Positions 8,634 through 18,103 of a DNA stretch of 64,000 nucleotides are shown piece by piece; the stretch's first letter is position 1; every line of letters starts with the position of its first letter. Origin of the DNA: CAITWD01 sp963727285. Its GTDB lineage: Bacteria; Actinomycetota; Thermoleophilia; Miltoncostaeales; Miltoncostaeaceae. Both the position numbers and the translations under genes were made by a program. The stretch covers positions 62,001 through 126,000 of the forward strand of contig CAVSFF010000011.1 in assembly GCA_963727285.1 (NCBI GenBank). The letters are read 5' to 3'. The notes below the pieces were generated by a model. The model worked only from the letters and a program-made list of their open reading frames with translations, did no database searches and was not told the origin of the DNA.

Positions 8634-10465
8634 TTGCCCGAGCCGCCCATCTCTGAACACGGCCTGATCGGCGATCTGCACACGGCGGCGCTCGTGTCGA
8701 CCCGCGGAACGGTCGACTGGCTGTGCCTGCCGCGGTTCGACTCCCCGAGCGTGTTCGCCTCGATCCTGGACACCGAGCGGGGCGGTAGTTTCGCCATCGC
8801 CCCCGATGAGCCGAACTGCACCGTCAAGCAGTTGTACTTCCCCGATACCGCGGTCCTCGCGACGCGCTTTCTGGCACCGACGGGTGTCGGCGAGGTCATC
8901 GACTTCATGCCCGCCGTCGGGGCGGGGATCGATCCCGGGCACCGGCGCCTGGTGCGGATCATCCAGGTCGTGCGCGGCGAGATGGCGTTTGCGGTCCACT
9001 GCGACCCGCGCTTCGACTACGGCCGCCAGCAGCACGAGCTTCACGTCACCGACGGGGGCGCGGTGTTCAGCACCCCCGACCTGACCCTGATGCTTCATGG
9101 ACACGGGGTGGATCGCGACGGCACCGGGGTGCGCGCCCGCGTCGACCTGCGCGCGGGCGAGCGCGCCGGCTACGTGCTCGAGGCCGACGGCCAGCTCGGA
9201 CCGGCCCCCGTGCCCGCCCATGAGCTGGAGGCGCTGCTTCGAACAGACGCGCCTGTTCTGGCGCGCGTGGCTCGGCAAGTCCAACTACCGCGGGCGCTGG
9301 CGGGAGATCGTCGATCGTTCGGCGATCACCCTCAAACTGCTGATCCACGCCCCGACCGGTGCCCCGGTGGCGGCGCCGACCGCCGGGCTGCCCGAACAGC
9401 TTGGCGGCGAGCGCAATTGGGACTACCGGTACACCTGGGTCCGCGACGGATCATTTTCGGTGGCGGCCCTGCTTGGGGCTCGGATACCGGGATGAGGCCG
9501 AGCAGTTCATCCACTGGCTCGGCGACCGCATCCGCGAGCGCGACGGCTCCAGCAACGGGCCGCTGCAGATCATGTACCGCGTGGACGGGTCGCCCGACCT
9601 TCCCGAGCACGAGCTTGGTCATCTGGCCGGGCATCGCGATTCGCGGCCGGTGCGGATCGGCAACGGCGCGGCCGAGCAGATCCAACTCGACATCTACGGC
9701 GAGATGATGGACGCCGTCTACGCCGCCGACCGGGCCGGGCTCGAGCTCGACCACGCGACCTGGATCGAGCTGGCCGCGGTCATCGACTGGCTCTGCGACA
9801 ACTGGGATCAGCCCGAGGCGGGGATCTGGGAGACCCGGGGCGGCGACAAGGACTTCGTCTACGGACGGCTGATGAGCTGGGTGGCCCTCGACCGGGCGGT
9901 GCGCCTGGCCGTCTCGCGCGGCCGCCCGGCCAACGTGCTGCGCTGGATGGGAGAGCGTGACGCCATCTACACGCAGATCATGGAGGATGGCTTCAACGCC
10001 GATCTCGGTGCGTTCGTCCAGCACTACGGGTCCGACGTGCTTGACGCGTCGCTGCTGAAGATGGCGCTCGTCGGCTTTGTCGCTCCGCGGGATCCGCTGT
10101 GGCTCTCCACGCTCGACGCGATGGACCGCACGCTGGTGTCCGACAGCCTGGTCTACCGCTACGACCCGTCCGCATCACCGGACGGGCTCCGCGGCGCCGA
10201 GGGCACGTTCTCGATCTGCACGTTCTGGTACGTGGAAGCGCTGGCGCGCAGCGGGCGCCTGCGGGAGGCGCGCCTGGTGTTCGAGAAGATGCACGGGTAC
10301 GCCAACCATCTCGGCCTCTTTTCGGAGGAGATCGGGTTGACCGGCGACCAGCTCGGCAACTTTCCGCAGGCGTTTACCCACCTCTCGCTGATCCGCGCCG
10401 CCGTCACGCTCGACGTGCTGCTGGACGCCGCCATCGACGAGGGCGGCCAGGGGATCGCCCGCTAG
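8634..10465 (+). CDS. GH15 glucoamylase/trehalase-like enzyme (two frameshifts)
   Basis: Read across two breaks it is a full-length protein of about 610 residues. It has the N-terminal beta-sandwich (EHGLIGDLHTAALV...DWLCLPRFDSPS) and the (alpha/alpha)6 catalytic domain with RNWDYRYTWVRDGSF, GIWETRGG, MSWVALDRA and EGTFSICTFWYVEAL, which carry the family's catalytic glutamates. Such actinobacterial GH15 enzymes hydrolyse alpha-glucans or trehalose. The frame shifts by one extra base near 9235 and again in GGGG at 9475-9478; dropping one G there restores GLGYRDEAEQF. Both look like sequencing indels because conserved protein continues on either side. The start is a TTG with GAGGAGC upstream. 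Confidence 0.88.
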
Positions 10466-11024
10466 TCGGCCAGGCCGGCGGCCCACGCGGCGACGTCGAT
10501 CACGGTCGCCTGGCGGGGGAACACCTTCTCGACGAGGACCGGTGGACCTCCGGATCGGCGTCGGCGCAGGCGTCGGCGAGCACGGTCAGCGCGAAGTCAC
10601 GGTCGGCGGCCTCCCGCACGGTCGAGAGCACGACGCCCGCAGTCGCCAGACCGCAGAGCACGAGGTGACCGACCCCGAGCGCCCCGACGAGCAGCGCGAG
10701 GTCGCTGCCGGCGAACGCCGACACGCGCTTCTTGACGACGACGGGTTCATCCGGCCGCGCGGCGAGCGCGGCGTGGAACTGCGTCGCCGCCCCGTCGACG
10801 GTCATCGCGTCGCCGACGCGCTCGCCGATCCGGCCGAAGGCCATGTTGTCCGGATGGGCTTCGGGATAGCCGGGGCGGAACGCGACCCGCACGAAGACGA
10901 CCGGCACGCCGGCACGGCGGGCGGCGTCGGCCGCCGCAGCGCAGCGGGCGAGTACGGCCCCGTCGGGGTCCAGGCGTTCGACGATGCCCTGCTGCATGTC
11001 CATTACCAGGAGTGCGCTGCGCAC
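10462..11024 (-). CDS. Isochorismatase-fold (cysteine hydrolase) protein, one frameshift near 10540
   Basis: About 187 residues. The isochorismatase fold is shown by LLVMDMQQGIV, the KK pair in VVVKKRVSAF and the CGLATAGVVLSTVREAADRDF helix. The frame is lost after DPEVHR near 10540; adding one G restores a typical C-terminus (VLVEKVFPRQATVIDV) ending at 10462, which overlaps the GH15 stop by four bases. The usual catalytic cysteine of the family (as in ATNVCV) is replaced by glycine/valine here, so hydrolase activity is doubtful. The start is a GTG with GGAG upstream. Confidence 0.75.
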
Positions 11025-11153
11025 GCGAGGCTCCGTCGTCGGACGTCGAGACCGGCCATGTGGCCGATGCCGTCGACGCTAGCAGCGACGCCGGCCGAAC
11101 GGGCCCCGCGGACGTCGTTGCGTGTCCCGGTGGGCTCTGGGAGCATGGGCGGC

Positions 11154-12551
11154 GTGAGTACCGCCCTCGAGCTCGCGCGCTGGCAGTTCGCGCTGACGAC
11201 GCTGTACCACTTCACGTTCGTGCCGCTCACCCTGGGGCTGGCGCCGATCCTGGCCCTGATGCAGACGCGCTGGTATCGGACCCGCGATGACCGCTGGTTG
11301 CGGCTGACCCGGTTTTTTGCGGTCCTGTTCGTCATCAACTTCGCGATCGGTGCCGCCACCGGCATCGTCCAGGAGTTCCAGTTCGGCATGAACTGGTCCG
11401 GCTTCTCGCGCTACGTCGGTGACGTCTTCGGCGCGCCGCTGGCGATCGAGGGGATCGGCGCGTTCATGCTCGAGTCGACGTTCCTCGGGCTGTGGATCTT
11501 CGGTCGCGATCTGCTGAGCCCGAGGCTGCACCTGGCCTGTCTCTACGTCCTCTGGGCCGGCACGTGGCTGTCGGCCTACTTCATCATCGCGGCCAATTCG
11601 TGGATGCAGCACCCGGTCGGGTACACGATCAACCACACCACCGGGCGTGCCCAGGCGACCGACATCTGGCCGATCCTGTTCCAGCGCCTGACGGTCGTCG
11701 CGTACGTGCACGTCATTCTCGCGGGCCTGATGACCGGCGGCTTCGTCGTCCTCGGCGTGGCCTGCTGGCACCTGCTGCGCGGAACCAACGTCGATCTGTT
11801 CGCCAAGGCCGCGACGCTCGCGATCGTGGTCGTGCTGCCGGTCAGCGTCGTGCAGCTGGCATGGGGCAGCGAGCTCGGGGTGGCCATCACCAAGGTCCAG
11901 CCGATGAAGATCGCCGCGAGCGAGGCCCTCTGGAACAGCGCCCAGCCGGCGCCGTTTTCGCTCTTTCAGATCGGCGGCTTCAGCGCCAGCGACCCGACGC
12001 CGTCGTTCTCGATCGAGATTCCCGGGCTGCTGTCGTTCCTCGCGACGAACTCGTTCACCGCCGAGGTCACGGGCATCAACCAGGTCAACGCCGCCGAGCA
12101 GGCCCAATTCGGCGCCGGCGACTACGTGCCCAACGTGCGGCTCGCGTATTGGAGCATGCGGGCGATGGCATATCTCGGGACGCTCGCGATGCTGCTGGCC
12201 GCATGGGGCGGCTGGCTGATCCATCGGCGCCGCCTGACCGGAGCGCGGGCGTTTCAGCGCATGGCGATCGCCGGGATCGCGCTCCCGTTTCTCGCCAATT
12301 TCGGCGGGTGGATCCTGACCGAGACCGGGCGGCAGCCATGGATCGCCTACGGGCTTCAGCAGACCGCGACCGGCGTGTCGTCGACCTCCAGCACGGCGAT
12401 GGTCGCCTCGAGCCTGGCGGTGTTCGTCGCCCTGTACACGCTGCTTGCCGTCGTCGATTTCTGGCTGATGCGCCGCTACGCGCGCTGCGACCCGCCCGAG
12501 CTCGTCGTGCCCGCGACCGGAGAGGCGCCGCTCGTGGCGCCGCAGTACTGA
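11154..12551 (+). CDS. cydA: Cytochrome bd ubiquinol oxidase subunit I
   Basis: 465 residues and about nine membrane segments. The N-terminal haem ligand region (YHFTFVPLTLG), the acidic proton path (APLAIEG...FMLEST), the second histidine (AYVHVILAG) and GRQPW are all present. The quinol-binding Q-loop is short compared with the enterobacterial type, which puts it with the short-Q-loop oxidases of Gram-positive bacteria. Together with CydB it reduces O2 to water at low oxygen without pumping protons. I chose the GTG at 11154 (GGGAG ten bases upstream) over an ATG three codons earlier. CydB follows after two bases. Confidence 0.93.
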   Translation: MSTALELARWQFALTTLYHFTFVPLTLGLAPILALMQTRWYRTRDDRWLRLTRFFAVLFVINFAIGAATGIVQEFQFGMNWSGFSRYVGDVFGAPLAIEGIGAFMLESTFLGLWIFGRDLLSPRLHLACLYVLWAGTWLSAYFIIAANSWMQHPVGYTINHTTGRAQATDIWPILFQRLTVVAYVHVILAGLMTGGFVVLGVACWHLLRGTNVDLFAKAATLAIVVVLPVSVVQLAWGSELGVAITKVQPMKIAASEALWNSAQPAPFSLFQIGGFSASDPTPSFSIEIPGLLSFLATNSFTAEVTGINQVNAAEQAQFGAGDYVPNVRLAYWSMRAMAYLGTLAMLLAAWGGWLIHRRRLTGARAFQRMAIAGIALPFLANFGGWILTETGRQPWIAYGLQQTATGVSSTSSTAMVASSLAVFVALYTLLAVVDFWLMRRYARCDPPELVVPATGEAPLVAPQY

Positions 12552-12553
12552 CG

Positions 12554-13631
12554 GTGACGCTGCCCGCTGTCTGGTTCGGGGTGATCTGCGCGTTGTGGTC
12601 GGCGTACTTCATCACCGAGGGGTTCGACTTCGGCGTCGGGATGCTCCTGCCGTGGCTGGGTCGCGGGGAGTCCGAGCGTGCGGCGATGTTCGGCGCGATC
12701 GGACCGGTGTGGGACGGCAACGAGGTCTGGCTGCTGATTGCGGGCGGTGCGACGTTTGCCGCGTTTCCGCAGTGGTACGCGACGATGTTCTCCGGGTTCT
12801 ACGTGGCGCTCCTGCTCGTCTTGGTGATGCTCATCGTCCGCGTCGTCTCGTTCGAGTGGCGGACCAAGGCCGACGACCCCCGCTGGCGCGGGCTGTGGAC
12901 GTGGATCAACGTGACCGCCTCCTACGGTGCGCCGCTGGTCTGGGGGATCGGCCTCTCGGCGCTCCTGTTCGGGACGCCGATCGACGCCCACCAGGAGTTC
13001 GCGGGGTCGTTCTGGAGCCTGTTCTCGTGGTACTCGGCGCTCGGCGGGATCGCCCTCGTGGTGCTGTGCGCCGCACACGGGGCGGTCTTCCTGTCGCTCC
13101 GGACGGCGGCGCCGGACCTGCGGACCCGCGCCCTCGCGGCGGCCGGTCCGCTGTCGGTGGCGGCCGTCGTGTGCGGCGGCGCATATCTCGTGGCGACACT
13201 CGCCGTCGGCGATGTCGCGCAATCACCAGGACCTCGCCCGGGGGCTGCCCGTGCTGGTGGCGGGCCTCGTCGCGGCGGTCGCCGCACTCGTGTGCATTCG
13301 CCTGCGCCGGCCGGCGGCGGCGTTCGCGGCGACGGCGCTGACGATCGGATTCGCCGTGGTGTTGCTGTTTGTCGAGCTGTATCCGCGGGTCATGGTGTCG
13401 TCGACCGACTTCGCCGACAGCCTGACGGTCGCCAACTCCTCGTCGGCGCATTACACGCTCACGGTGATGACGGTCGCGACCGTGCTGCTGTTGCCGTTCG
13501 TCGCCGCCTATCAGGTGTGGATCTACCGGGTCTTCCGCGTCCGGGTATCCGGCACCGGGGAACGTCTGTCGCCTGCCGATGTGATCGGGCCGGCGCACCG
13601 GCCCGACGGGAACGGATCCGACGGTGCGTGA
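12554..13631 (+). CDS. cydB: Cytochrome bd oxidase subunit II (one frameshift near 13218)
   Basis: About 358 residues when read through the break. N-terminal CydB landmarks are clear (WSAYFITEGFDFGVGMLLPW, IGPVWDGNEVWLL), with eight or nine membrane segments. The frame jumps by one extra base at about 13215-13221, after VGDVA; removing one C gives continuous CydB sequence (NHQDLARGLPVLVAG) through VELYPRVMVSSTDF to the stop at 13631. It completes the two-subunit oxidase with CydA, two bases upstream. No cydDC cytochrome assembly transporter is adjacent. The following GTG overlaps its stop by eight bases. Confidence 0.9.
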
Positions 13632-14655
13632 GACTCCGGGAGATCTGGCGGCGCTCCAGGCACTGCTCGACCGGAGCATGGCGCGCGCCGGTACCCATCT
13701 CGCTCGGGTCATCACACCCGAGCGGCGCCTCGATGCGGACGTCGTCTGCCGGCGGCTCGACGGGATGCGGTTGCTGACCCTGGCGACCGTGACCGCCGAC
13801 GGCCGCCCGCTGGCGGCGCCGGTCGACGGCATCTTCTACCGCGGTGCGTTCCATTTCGGGACGGCGCCGGACGCCCTGCGCCTGCGTCACGTGCGTGCCC
13901 GGCCCGACGTCAGCGCGACCCACCTGGACGGGGAAGCGTTCGCCGTGACGGTGCACGGCCGCGCCGGGATCATCGACATCGGCGCCCCGGAGCACGCCGA
14001 GCTGCGCGAGGTCCTCCTCGGGATCTACGGGGCACAGTACGGACCGGAGTGGGAGCAGTTCCTGGACGCATCGGTGTACGCGCGGATCGACGCGCGCCGG
14101 ATGTTTGTCTTTGCAATGTCCGACCGGGTGACGCACGACCGTTCCCGGAACGGCGTTTCGGGTGCCCGCGGATCGGGCAAGCTGTGGGGGCGGATCCCGG
14201 TATCCGGCGCGGCGCGGCCGGACCGCTCGACAGGAGGAGTCGGTATGGATTGGAAGCTCGAAGTGATCGTGGTGCCGGTGTCGGACGTCGACCGGTCGCT
14301 CGCGTTCTACCGTGATCTCGTCGGCTTCCGGCTGGACGTCGACCATCGGGACGGGACGTTTCGCGTCGTCCAGCTCACCCCGCCCGGATCGTCCTGCTCG
14401 ATCGCACTGATGCCCGGACCGGGCGCGCCGGGGTCGGTCAAGGGCCTCCAGGTCGTCGTGGCCGACATCGACGTGGCCCGGTCGGAACTGACCGCGCGGG
14501 GCCTCGACCCGGGTGAGGTGTTCCACTTTGTGCACGGCACGCCGACGCCGGGACACCACCCCGGTCGGGGCGACTACGAATCCTTTCTGTCGTTCGCGGA
14601 CCCCGACGGCAACGCCTGGCTGATCCAGGAGGTCCCCAGCCGGCGCGAGGCGTAG
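13624..14655 (+). CDS. PPOX-class flavin/F420-binding domain joined in frame to a VOC domain
   Basis: One 343-codon reading frame contains two recognisable units. Residues 1-170 are a pyridoxamine-oxidase-like split-barrel (LLTLATVTADGRPLAAPVDG, FHFGTAPDALRLRHV). Residues 208-343 are a VOC/glyoxalase domain (VIVVPVSDVDRSLAFYRDLV, FADPDGNAWLIQE). The 35 or so residues between them look non-conserved and arginine-rich, and an ATG at 14245 inside the frame has a near-perfect ribosome binding site. So these are probably two genes whose separating stop has been lost, through an indel or mutation, rather than a true fusion. The GTG start overlaps cydB by eight bases, suggesting coupled translation. 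Confidence 0.75.
   Translation: MRETPGDLAALQALLDRSMARAGTHLARVITPERRLDADVVCRRLDGMRLLTLATVTADGRPLAAPVDGIFYRGAFHFGTAPDALRLRHVRARPDVSATHLDGEAFAVTVHGRAGIIDIGAPEHAELREVLLGIYGAQYGPEWEQFLDASVYARIDARRMFVFAMSDRVTHDRSRNGVSGARGSGKLWGRIPVSGAARPDRSTGGVGMDWKLEVIVVPVSDVDRSLAFYRDLVGFRLDVDHRDGTFRVVQLTPPGSSCSIALMPGPGAPGSVKGLQVVVADIDVARSELTARGLDPGEVFHFVHGTPTPGHHPGRGDYESFLSFADPDGNAWLIQEVPSRREA
14232..14239 (+). promoter_or_regulatory. Internal ribosome binding site for a separate VOC protein
   Basis: AGGAGGAG lies five bases before ATG 14245, in frame with the PPOX-VOC reading frame. It is the strongest Shine-Dalgarno sequence in this neighbourhood and supports independent translation of a 136-residue VOC protein from 14245 to 14655. 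Confidence 0.6.
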
Positions 14656-14666
14656 GGACGGGCTCG

Positions 14667-14686
14667 GGCCGCCGACGACGGCGGCC
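14667..14686. terminator. Hairpin after the VOC domain
   Basis: GGCCGCCG and CGGCGGCC form a perfect 8-bp stem around ACGA, eleven bases after the stop codon. There is no T-tract. Confidence 0.45.
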
Positions 14687-14753
14687 GCGGTATGGGATCA
14701 TTCGTCACCGGGCACGCGGGGCGTGCGAAGACGTGCAGGAGGAGGCCCCCGCC

Positions 14754-15872
14754 ATGACATCCGATGGGACAGGTGCGTCGCGGCGTACCCGCGACGGCGA
14801 CACCTCACCGAGCTTGTCGGACCTGGGGATCGAGAACTTCGTCGTCGGCAACGCCATTGACGGCGCCGTCGCGGCGCGCCTGAACGCGGTCCGGGACGTG
14901 CTCGCCGACGTGCGGCCCGAGGACCGGGTCGCCGTGGCGCGTTGGCTGAGCGCCGTCGTCGAGGAGACCGCCCCCGACGAGTTGCCGGGACTGCGCCGGG
15001 TAATCCTCCAGCAGGACGCGCCGATGTACGGCGACATCCCGCTCGATACCGATGACGAGTTGGTCGATCACTGGCAGACGGGCATCTACCCGTACAAGAA
15101 CCTCATGTCGCGCAAGCACTACGAGGCGCAGAAGTACCACCTCCAGGTCGAGCTGCTCAAGCTCCAGGCCTGGGTCAAAGAGACCGGGCAGCGGGTGGTG
15201 ATCCTGTTCGAGGGACGTGACGCCGCCGGCAAGGGCGGGACCATCAAGCGCTTCATGGAACATCTGAACCCGCGTGGCGCCCGCGTCGTCGCGCTCGAGA
15301 AGCCGACCCCGGTCGAACAGGGCCAGTGGTACTTCCAGCGCTACGTCCAGCACCTGCCGACGACGGGCGAGATCGTCCTGTTCGATCGCTCCTGGTACAA
15401 CCGCGCGGGCGTCGAGCGGGTCATGGGCTTCTGCTCGGACGACGAGTTCGAGGAGTTCCTGCTGCAGGCCCCGGAATTCGAACGCCACCTGACCCGGTCG
15501 GGCGTGCACCTGGTCAAGTTCTGGTTCTCGGTCAGTCAGCAGGAACAGCGCCGGCGGTTTCGGGAGCGTGAGCGCCACCCGCTCAAGCAGTGGAAGCTGT
15601 CGCCGATCGACCTCGCCTCGCTCGAGAAGTGGGACGACTACACCCACGCCAAGAACGAGATGTTCAAGGCGACCGACATCGACGAAGCCCCGTGGACGGT
15701 CATCAAGTCCGACTGCAAGAAGCGCGCGCGCCTGAACGCCATCCGCTACGTGCTCCACACGCTTCCGTACACCGGCAAGGACGTCCCGGAGATCGGCCTG
15801 CTGGATCCGCTGCTGGTCGGTCGCGCGACCGACATCTACGAATTCGGAGAGCAGCCCGAGGTTCGCGCCTGA
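14754..15872 (+). CDS. ppk2: Polyphosphate kinase 2 (class I type), first copy
   Basis: 372 residues. The PPK2 core runs from about residue 120: Walker A EGRDAAGKGG, Walker B FDRSWYNRAGVERVMGF and the lid RERERHPLKQWKLSP. It transfers phosphate between polyphosphate and nucleotides (ADP/GDP). The roughly 95-residue N-terminal extension (SLSDLGIENFVVG...) is longer than in the usual 270-300 residue class I enzymes and has no family I know. The ATG follows GGAGGAGG by nine bases. A second PPK2 lies at 41767-42648, and an exopolyphosphatase-type gene at 56801-57784. Confidence 0.93.
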   Translation: MTSDGTGASRRTRDGDTSPSLSDLGIENFVVGNAIDGAVAARLNAVRDVLADVRPEDRVAVARWLSAVVEETAPDELPGLRRVILQQDAPMYGDIPLDTDDELVDHWQTGIYPYKNLMSRKHYEAQKYHLQVELLKLQAWVKETGQRVVILFEGRDAAGKGGTIKRFMEHLNPRGARVVALEKPTPVEQGQWYFQRYVQHLPTTGEIVLFDRSWYNRAGVERVMGFCSDDEFEEFLLQAPEFERHLTRSGVHLVKFWFSVSQQEQRRRFRERERHPLKQWKLSPIDLASLEKWDDYTHAKNEMFKATDIDEAPWTVIKSDCKKRARLNAIRYVLHTLPYTGKDVPEIGLLDPLLVGRATDIYEFGEQPEVRA

Positions 15873-15896
15873 CCCCGGGACGACCCCGCCCCCGGA

Positions 15897-16070
15897 CTAG
15901 GAGCGACTCCGGCGTAGCCACGACCGTCGTCGGGTCGCGGCCGGTGGCGCGTCGGTGCGGCAGCGGCAGCGCTCGGCGGGCGGAACATCGCCGAGCACCT
16001 GTTCGACATGGCGCCCGCAGCCCCGCCAATCGGGGCGGCCGCAGCTCGGGCAGGTGATCGCGCGGCACAT
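15897..16070 (-). CDS. Small cysteine-rich protein (57 aa), likely zinc-binding
   Basis: The product starts MCRAITCPSCGRPDWRGCG and continues RHVEQVLGDVPPAERCRCR, followed by a basic, variable tail. C2, the CPSC pair, the next GC and the CRC pair form a compact metal-binding pattern. I recognise the opening motif as that of a widespread but uncharacterised small actinobacterial protein. A GGAGG ribosome binding site lies just upstream of the ATG at 16070. It converges on ppk2, with a 24-base gap between the stops. It is short enough to be missed by gene callers. Function unknown. Confidence 0.75.
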   Translation of the reverse strand: MCRAITCPSCGRPDWRGCGRHVEQVLGDVPPAERCRCRTDAPPAATRRRSWLRRSRS

Positions 16071-16205
16071 ACCCTCCAGGGTACCAGCGCGCCGTCCGCA
16101 TCCCGCGGATCCCGCCGCCGGAAGGCGCTCGGAGTCTGGGGCCCGGTCACCAAACGACCGCGCGCCCGATGACGGGCGCGCGGTGGAACGTCGTGGTGGG
16201 GCGGG

Positions 16206-17113
16206 TTAGACGGCGCGCTCGAGCGCGTGGGACGAGAACCGCAGATCCCGACTCGGCGCGTGCGTGATGGTGGACGATCTCGCTGGCGATGATGTCCCAG
16301 CTCGCCTTCGGCTCGCGACGGCCGAAACGCTCGCTCAGGATCGTGCGCATGACGCGCAATCCGTCGCGGATCGGGCGCAGGTTGCTCTCCCCGTAGATGC
16401 GGTTGCGCTCGACACTCGGCACCTCCGCGATCTCCAGGTCGGCCTGTGCGGCGCGGACGGTCAGCAGCGTCTCGACCTCGAAGCCGGAGCAGTCGACGTT
16501 CAGGTCCGGCAGGCACCGGCGCCAGAAGGCCATGTAGCCGTAGCAGAGGTCGGTATAGCTCACGCCGTAGAGGGTGTTGACCGTTCCGGTCAGGAAGCGG
16601 TTGCCGGCCCGGCGCAGCGAACGTCAGGTCTTCGGAGCCCCCACCGAGCATGGCGCGTGAGCCCTTGACGAAGTCGGCGCCCTCGCGGAGCTTAGCGACG
16701 AACAGCGGGATCTCCGCCGGGTCGGTCGAGCCGTCGGCGTCGAGCATCACGATGATGTCGCCGGTCGCCACGGCAAACCCGCAGGCCAGGGCGTTGCCCT
16801 TGCCGCGTGCGGTCTGGGTGACCACGCGGATGTCGGGGCGCAGGCGGCGGGCGACTTCCACGGTGTCGTCCACGGAGTGGCCGTCGACCAGGATCACCTC
16901 GTCCACGATGGCCGGGAGCCGGGTCAGCACGTGCGGCAGGTTCTCGGCCTCGTTCATCGCCGGGATCACCGCGGTGACGCGCTTGGAGCTGGCGTCGTGC
17001 GGCAGGATCGCCGGTGCGGTGAACTCGGTTTCCCAGGCCCGCATGAATGCGGAGGCGTGGTCGCCCGTCGCTGCGGTGGGCTCGTTGAGGGGGGGTTCAA
17101 ACGATGCGCTCAT
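16206..17113 (-). CDS. GT2 glycosyltransferase, dolichyl-P-sugar synthase-like (frameshifted)
   Basis: About 300 residues read across breaks. After a 45-residue N-terminal extension comes the GT-A domain: VIPAMNEAENLPHVL, EVILVDGHSVDDT, ARGKGNAL and the metal-binding IVMLDADGSTD. Past the break at about 16620 the conserved NTLYGVSYTDLCYGYMAFWR continues. A second shift near 16255 would give the end SSHALERAV at 16206; without it the frame runs on to 16147. The fold makes polyprenyl-phosphate-linked sugars for envelope glycans. The start is the ATG at 17113 with AAAGG twelve bases upstream. Both frame changes are one extra base. Confidence 0.82.
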
Positions 17114-17695
17114 CGCGTTGGAATCCTTTCCTGGCGGGGCGAACAGGGGGACGGTTCGGCCGCTGTCGTCATTGGAGGAAAGGATCTAGTACGGCCTCTC
17201 ACCGGTCACCGCCCATTGGCACAGACCCGAGTCAGACGTCCGTATAGGTTTACGCCGCTATTACATGTTTCATGTCGCATCACATGCGGTTTCAGCGCTA
17301 TCACAGGCCTTGAGGCTCCCCAGAGGTTGTGTGGTGGCAAGGTCTTAACGTCCCTTGAGGACTGGTGCGCCGTGCCGCCGCCGCCCGGCGGTTGCGGGCG
17401 CGACCGGGTGCGGTGCGCGGTCCCGGATCCCGGACGGGGTGCGGGCGGAGGTCTCCCGGGGCAGCCGGAGCGGGCGCGCGACGATGCGGACGTCGGCAGG
17501 GGTGGCACAGCGCTCGACGGACTCCGCCGGGGATGCGGTCGTAAACGTGCGGTACAGCGGGGAGCTCCGGGGGGATCGCGGGGTGACACCAGTGCAACGG
17601 GGTAGGAGCATTATGGGCACCCGTCAGGACGGCGTCCTCCCCGGGGTCTCGCCGGAGGTGCTGAGCACCCCCGGCGGACGATGGGGGTGCGGGTC
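17114..17695. other. 582-base intergenic region upstream of the glycosyltransferase
   Basis: The part next to the glycosyltransferase (17200-17340) is AT-richer than its surroundings and contains the tandem repeats at 17248-17305, so it probably holds the regulatory region for that minus-strand gene. Between 17345 and 17695 there are open frames on both strands (for example 17345-17620 minus, 91 codons, and 17355-17699 plus), but none has a convincing start or a recognisable product. I see no RNA gene. Confidence 0.4.
17248..17305. repeat. Three tandem ~20-base repeats in a promoter region
   Basis: Plus-strand units GTTTACGCCGCTATTACA (17248), GTTTCATGTCGCATCACA (17267) and GTTTCAGCGCTATCACA (17289) share GTTT at the start and (A/T)(T/C)ACA at the end, spaced 19-22 bases apart. 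Read on the minus strand they are TGTnAT...AAAC units about 140-190 bases upstream of the glycosyltransferase start. The spacing, two helical turns, fits cooperative binding of a regulator on one face of the DNA. Confidence 0.6.
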
Positions 17696-18103
17696 TTAGG
17701 TCCGCAAGCCGCACATCCGGGCCGTGTTCGGCCACGGGGAGAATCCGCGTGCGTGCCACGCCCGCTCGGCGGCGAGCATCTGCTGGGCAGGGGTCCAGTG
17801 GTTCGCGGTGCCCTTGGCGCGGAAGTAGGCCGAGCCGTAGGTGCGCTGGAAGCCGATGTCCATCTGCAGGCCCCCGTAGTACGGGGCGTTGGCGATGGTC
17901 CAGTTCGGCGCCTCATGCGAGTGGATGCACAGCCAGGCGCGCAGATGGGGGATGTTCGGCGCCGGCTTGCGGTGGTGCACCGGGCGGTGGCGGATCGCCG
18001 TCAGGAGGGCGGGCTGCGGGGTCGGGGAGACGAGGGCGGGGGCCGTGCCGGAGACGAGACCGGCGGGTGTCGCGAGGGTGAGGGCAAGCAGAGCTGCCAG
18101 CAA
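17696..18103 (-). CDS. Secreted Rpf/lysozyme-like peptidoglycan hydrolase
   Basis: 135 residues with an N-terminal signal peptide (LLALTLATPAGLVSGTA). The mature part carries WLCIHSHEAPNW, YYGGLQMD and GFQRTYGS..., a small lysozyme-like fold related to resuscitation-promoting factors. The acidic residue in CIHSHE is in the position of the catalytic glutamate, and the two cysteines (CIH and the C-terminal MCGL) probably pair. It should act on peptidoglycan outside the membrane. I use the TTG at 18103, with AAAGGA six bases upstream; an ATG four bases further upstream is out of frame. Confidence 0.78.
   Translation of the reverse strand: MLAALLALTLATPAGLVSGTAPALVSPTPQPALLTAIRHRPVHHRKPAPNIPHLRAWLCIHSHEAPNWTIANAPYYGGLQMDIGFQRTYGSAYFRAKGTANHWTPAQQMLAAERAWHARGFSPWPNTARMCGLRT

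Noticed and set aside
7301..8962. 553-codon minus-strand open frame
   Set aside because: It is antisense to the MarP-like protease and the start of GH15; the Arg/Gly/Asp-rich composition is typical of shadow frames in GC-rich DNA.
17248..17305. Phased repeats as a mini-CRISPR
   Set aside because: There are no unique spacers between units and no cas genes in the window; a regulator-binding array fits better.
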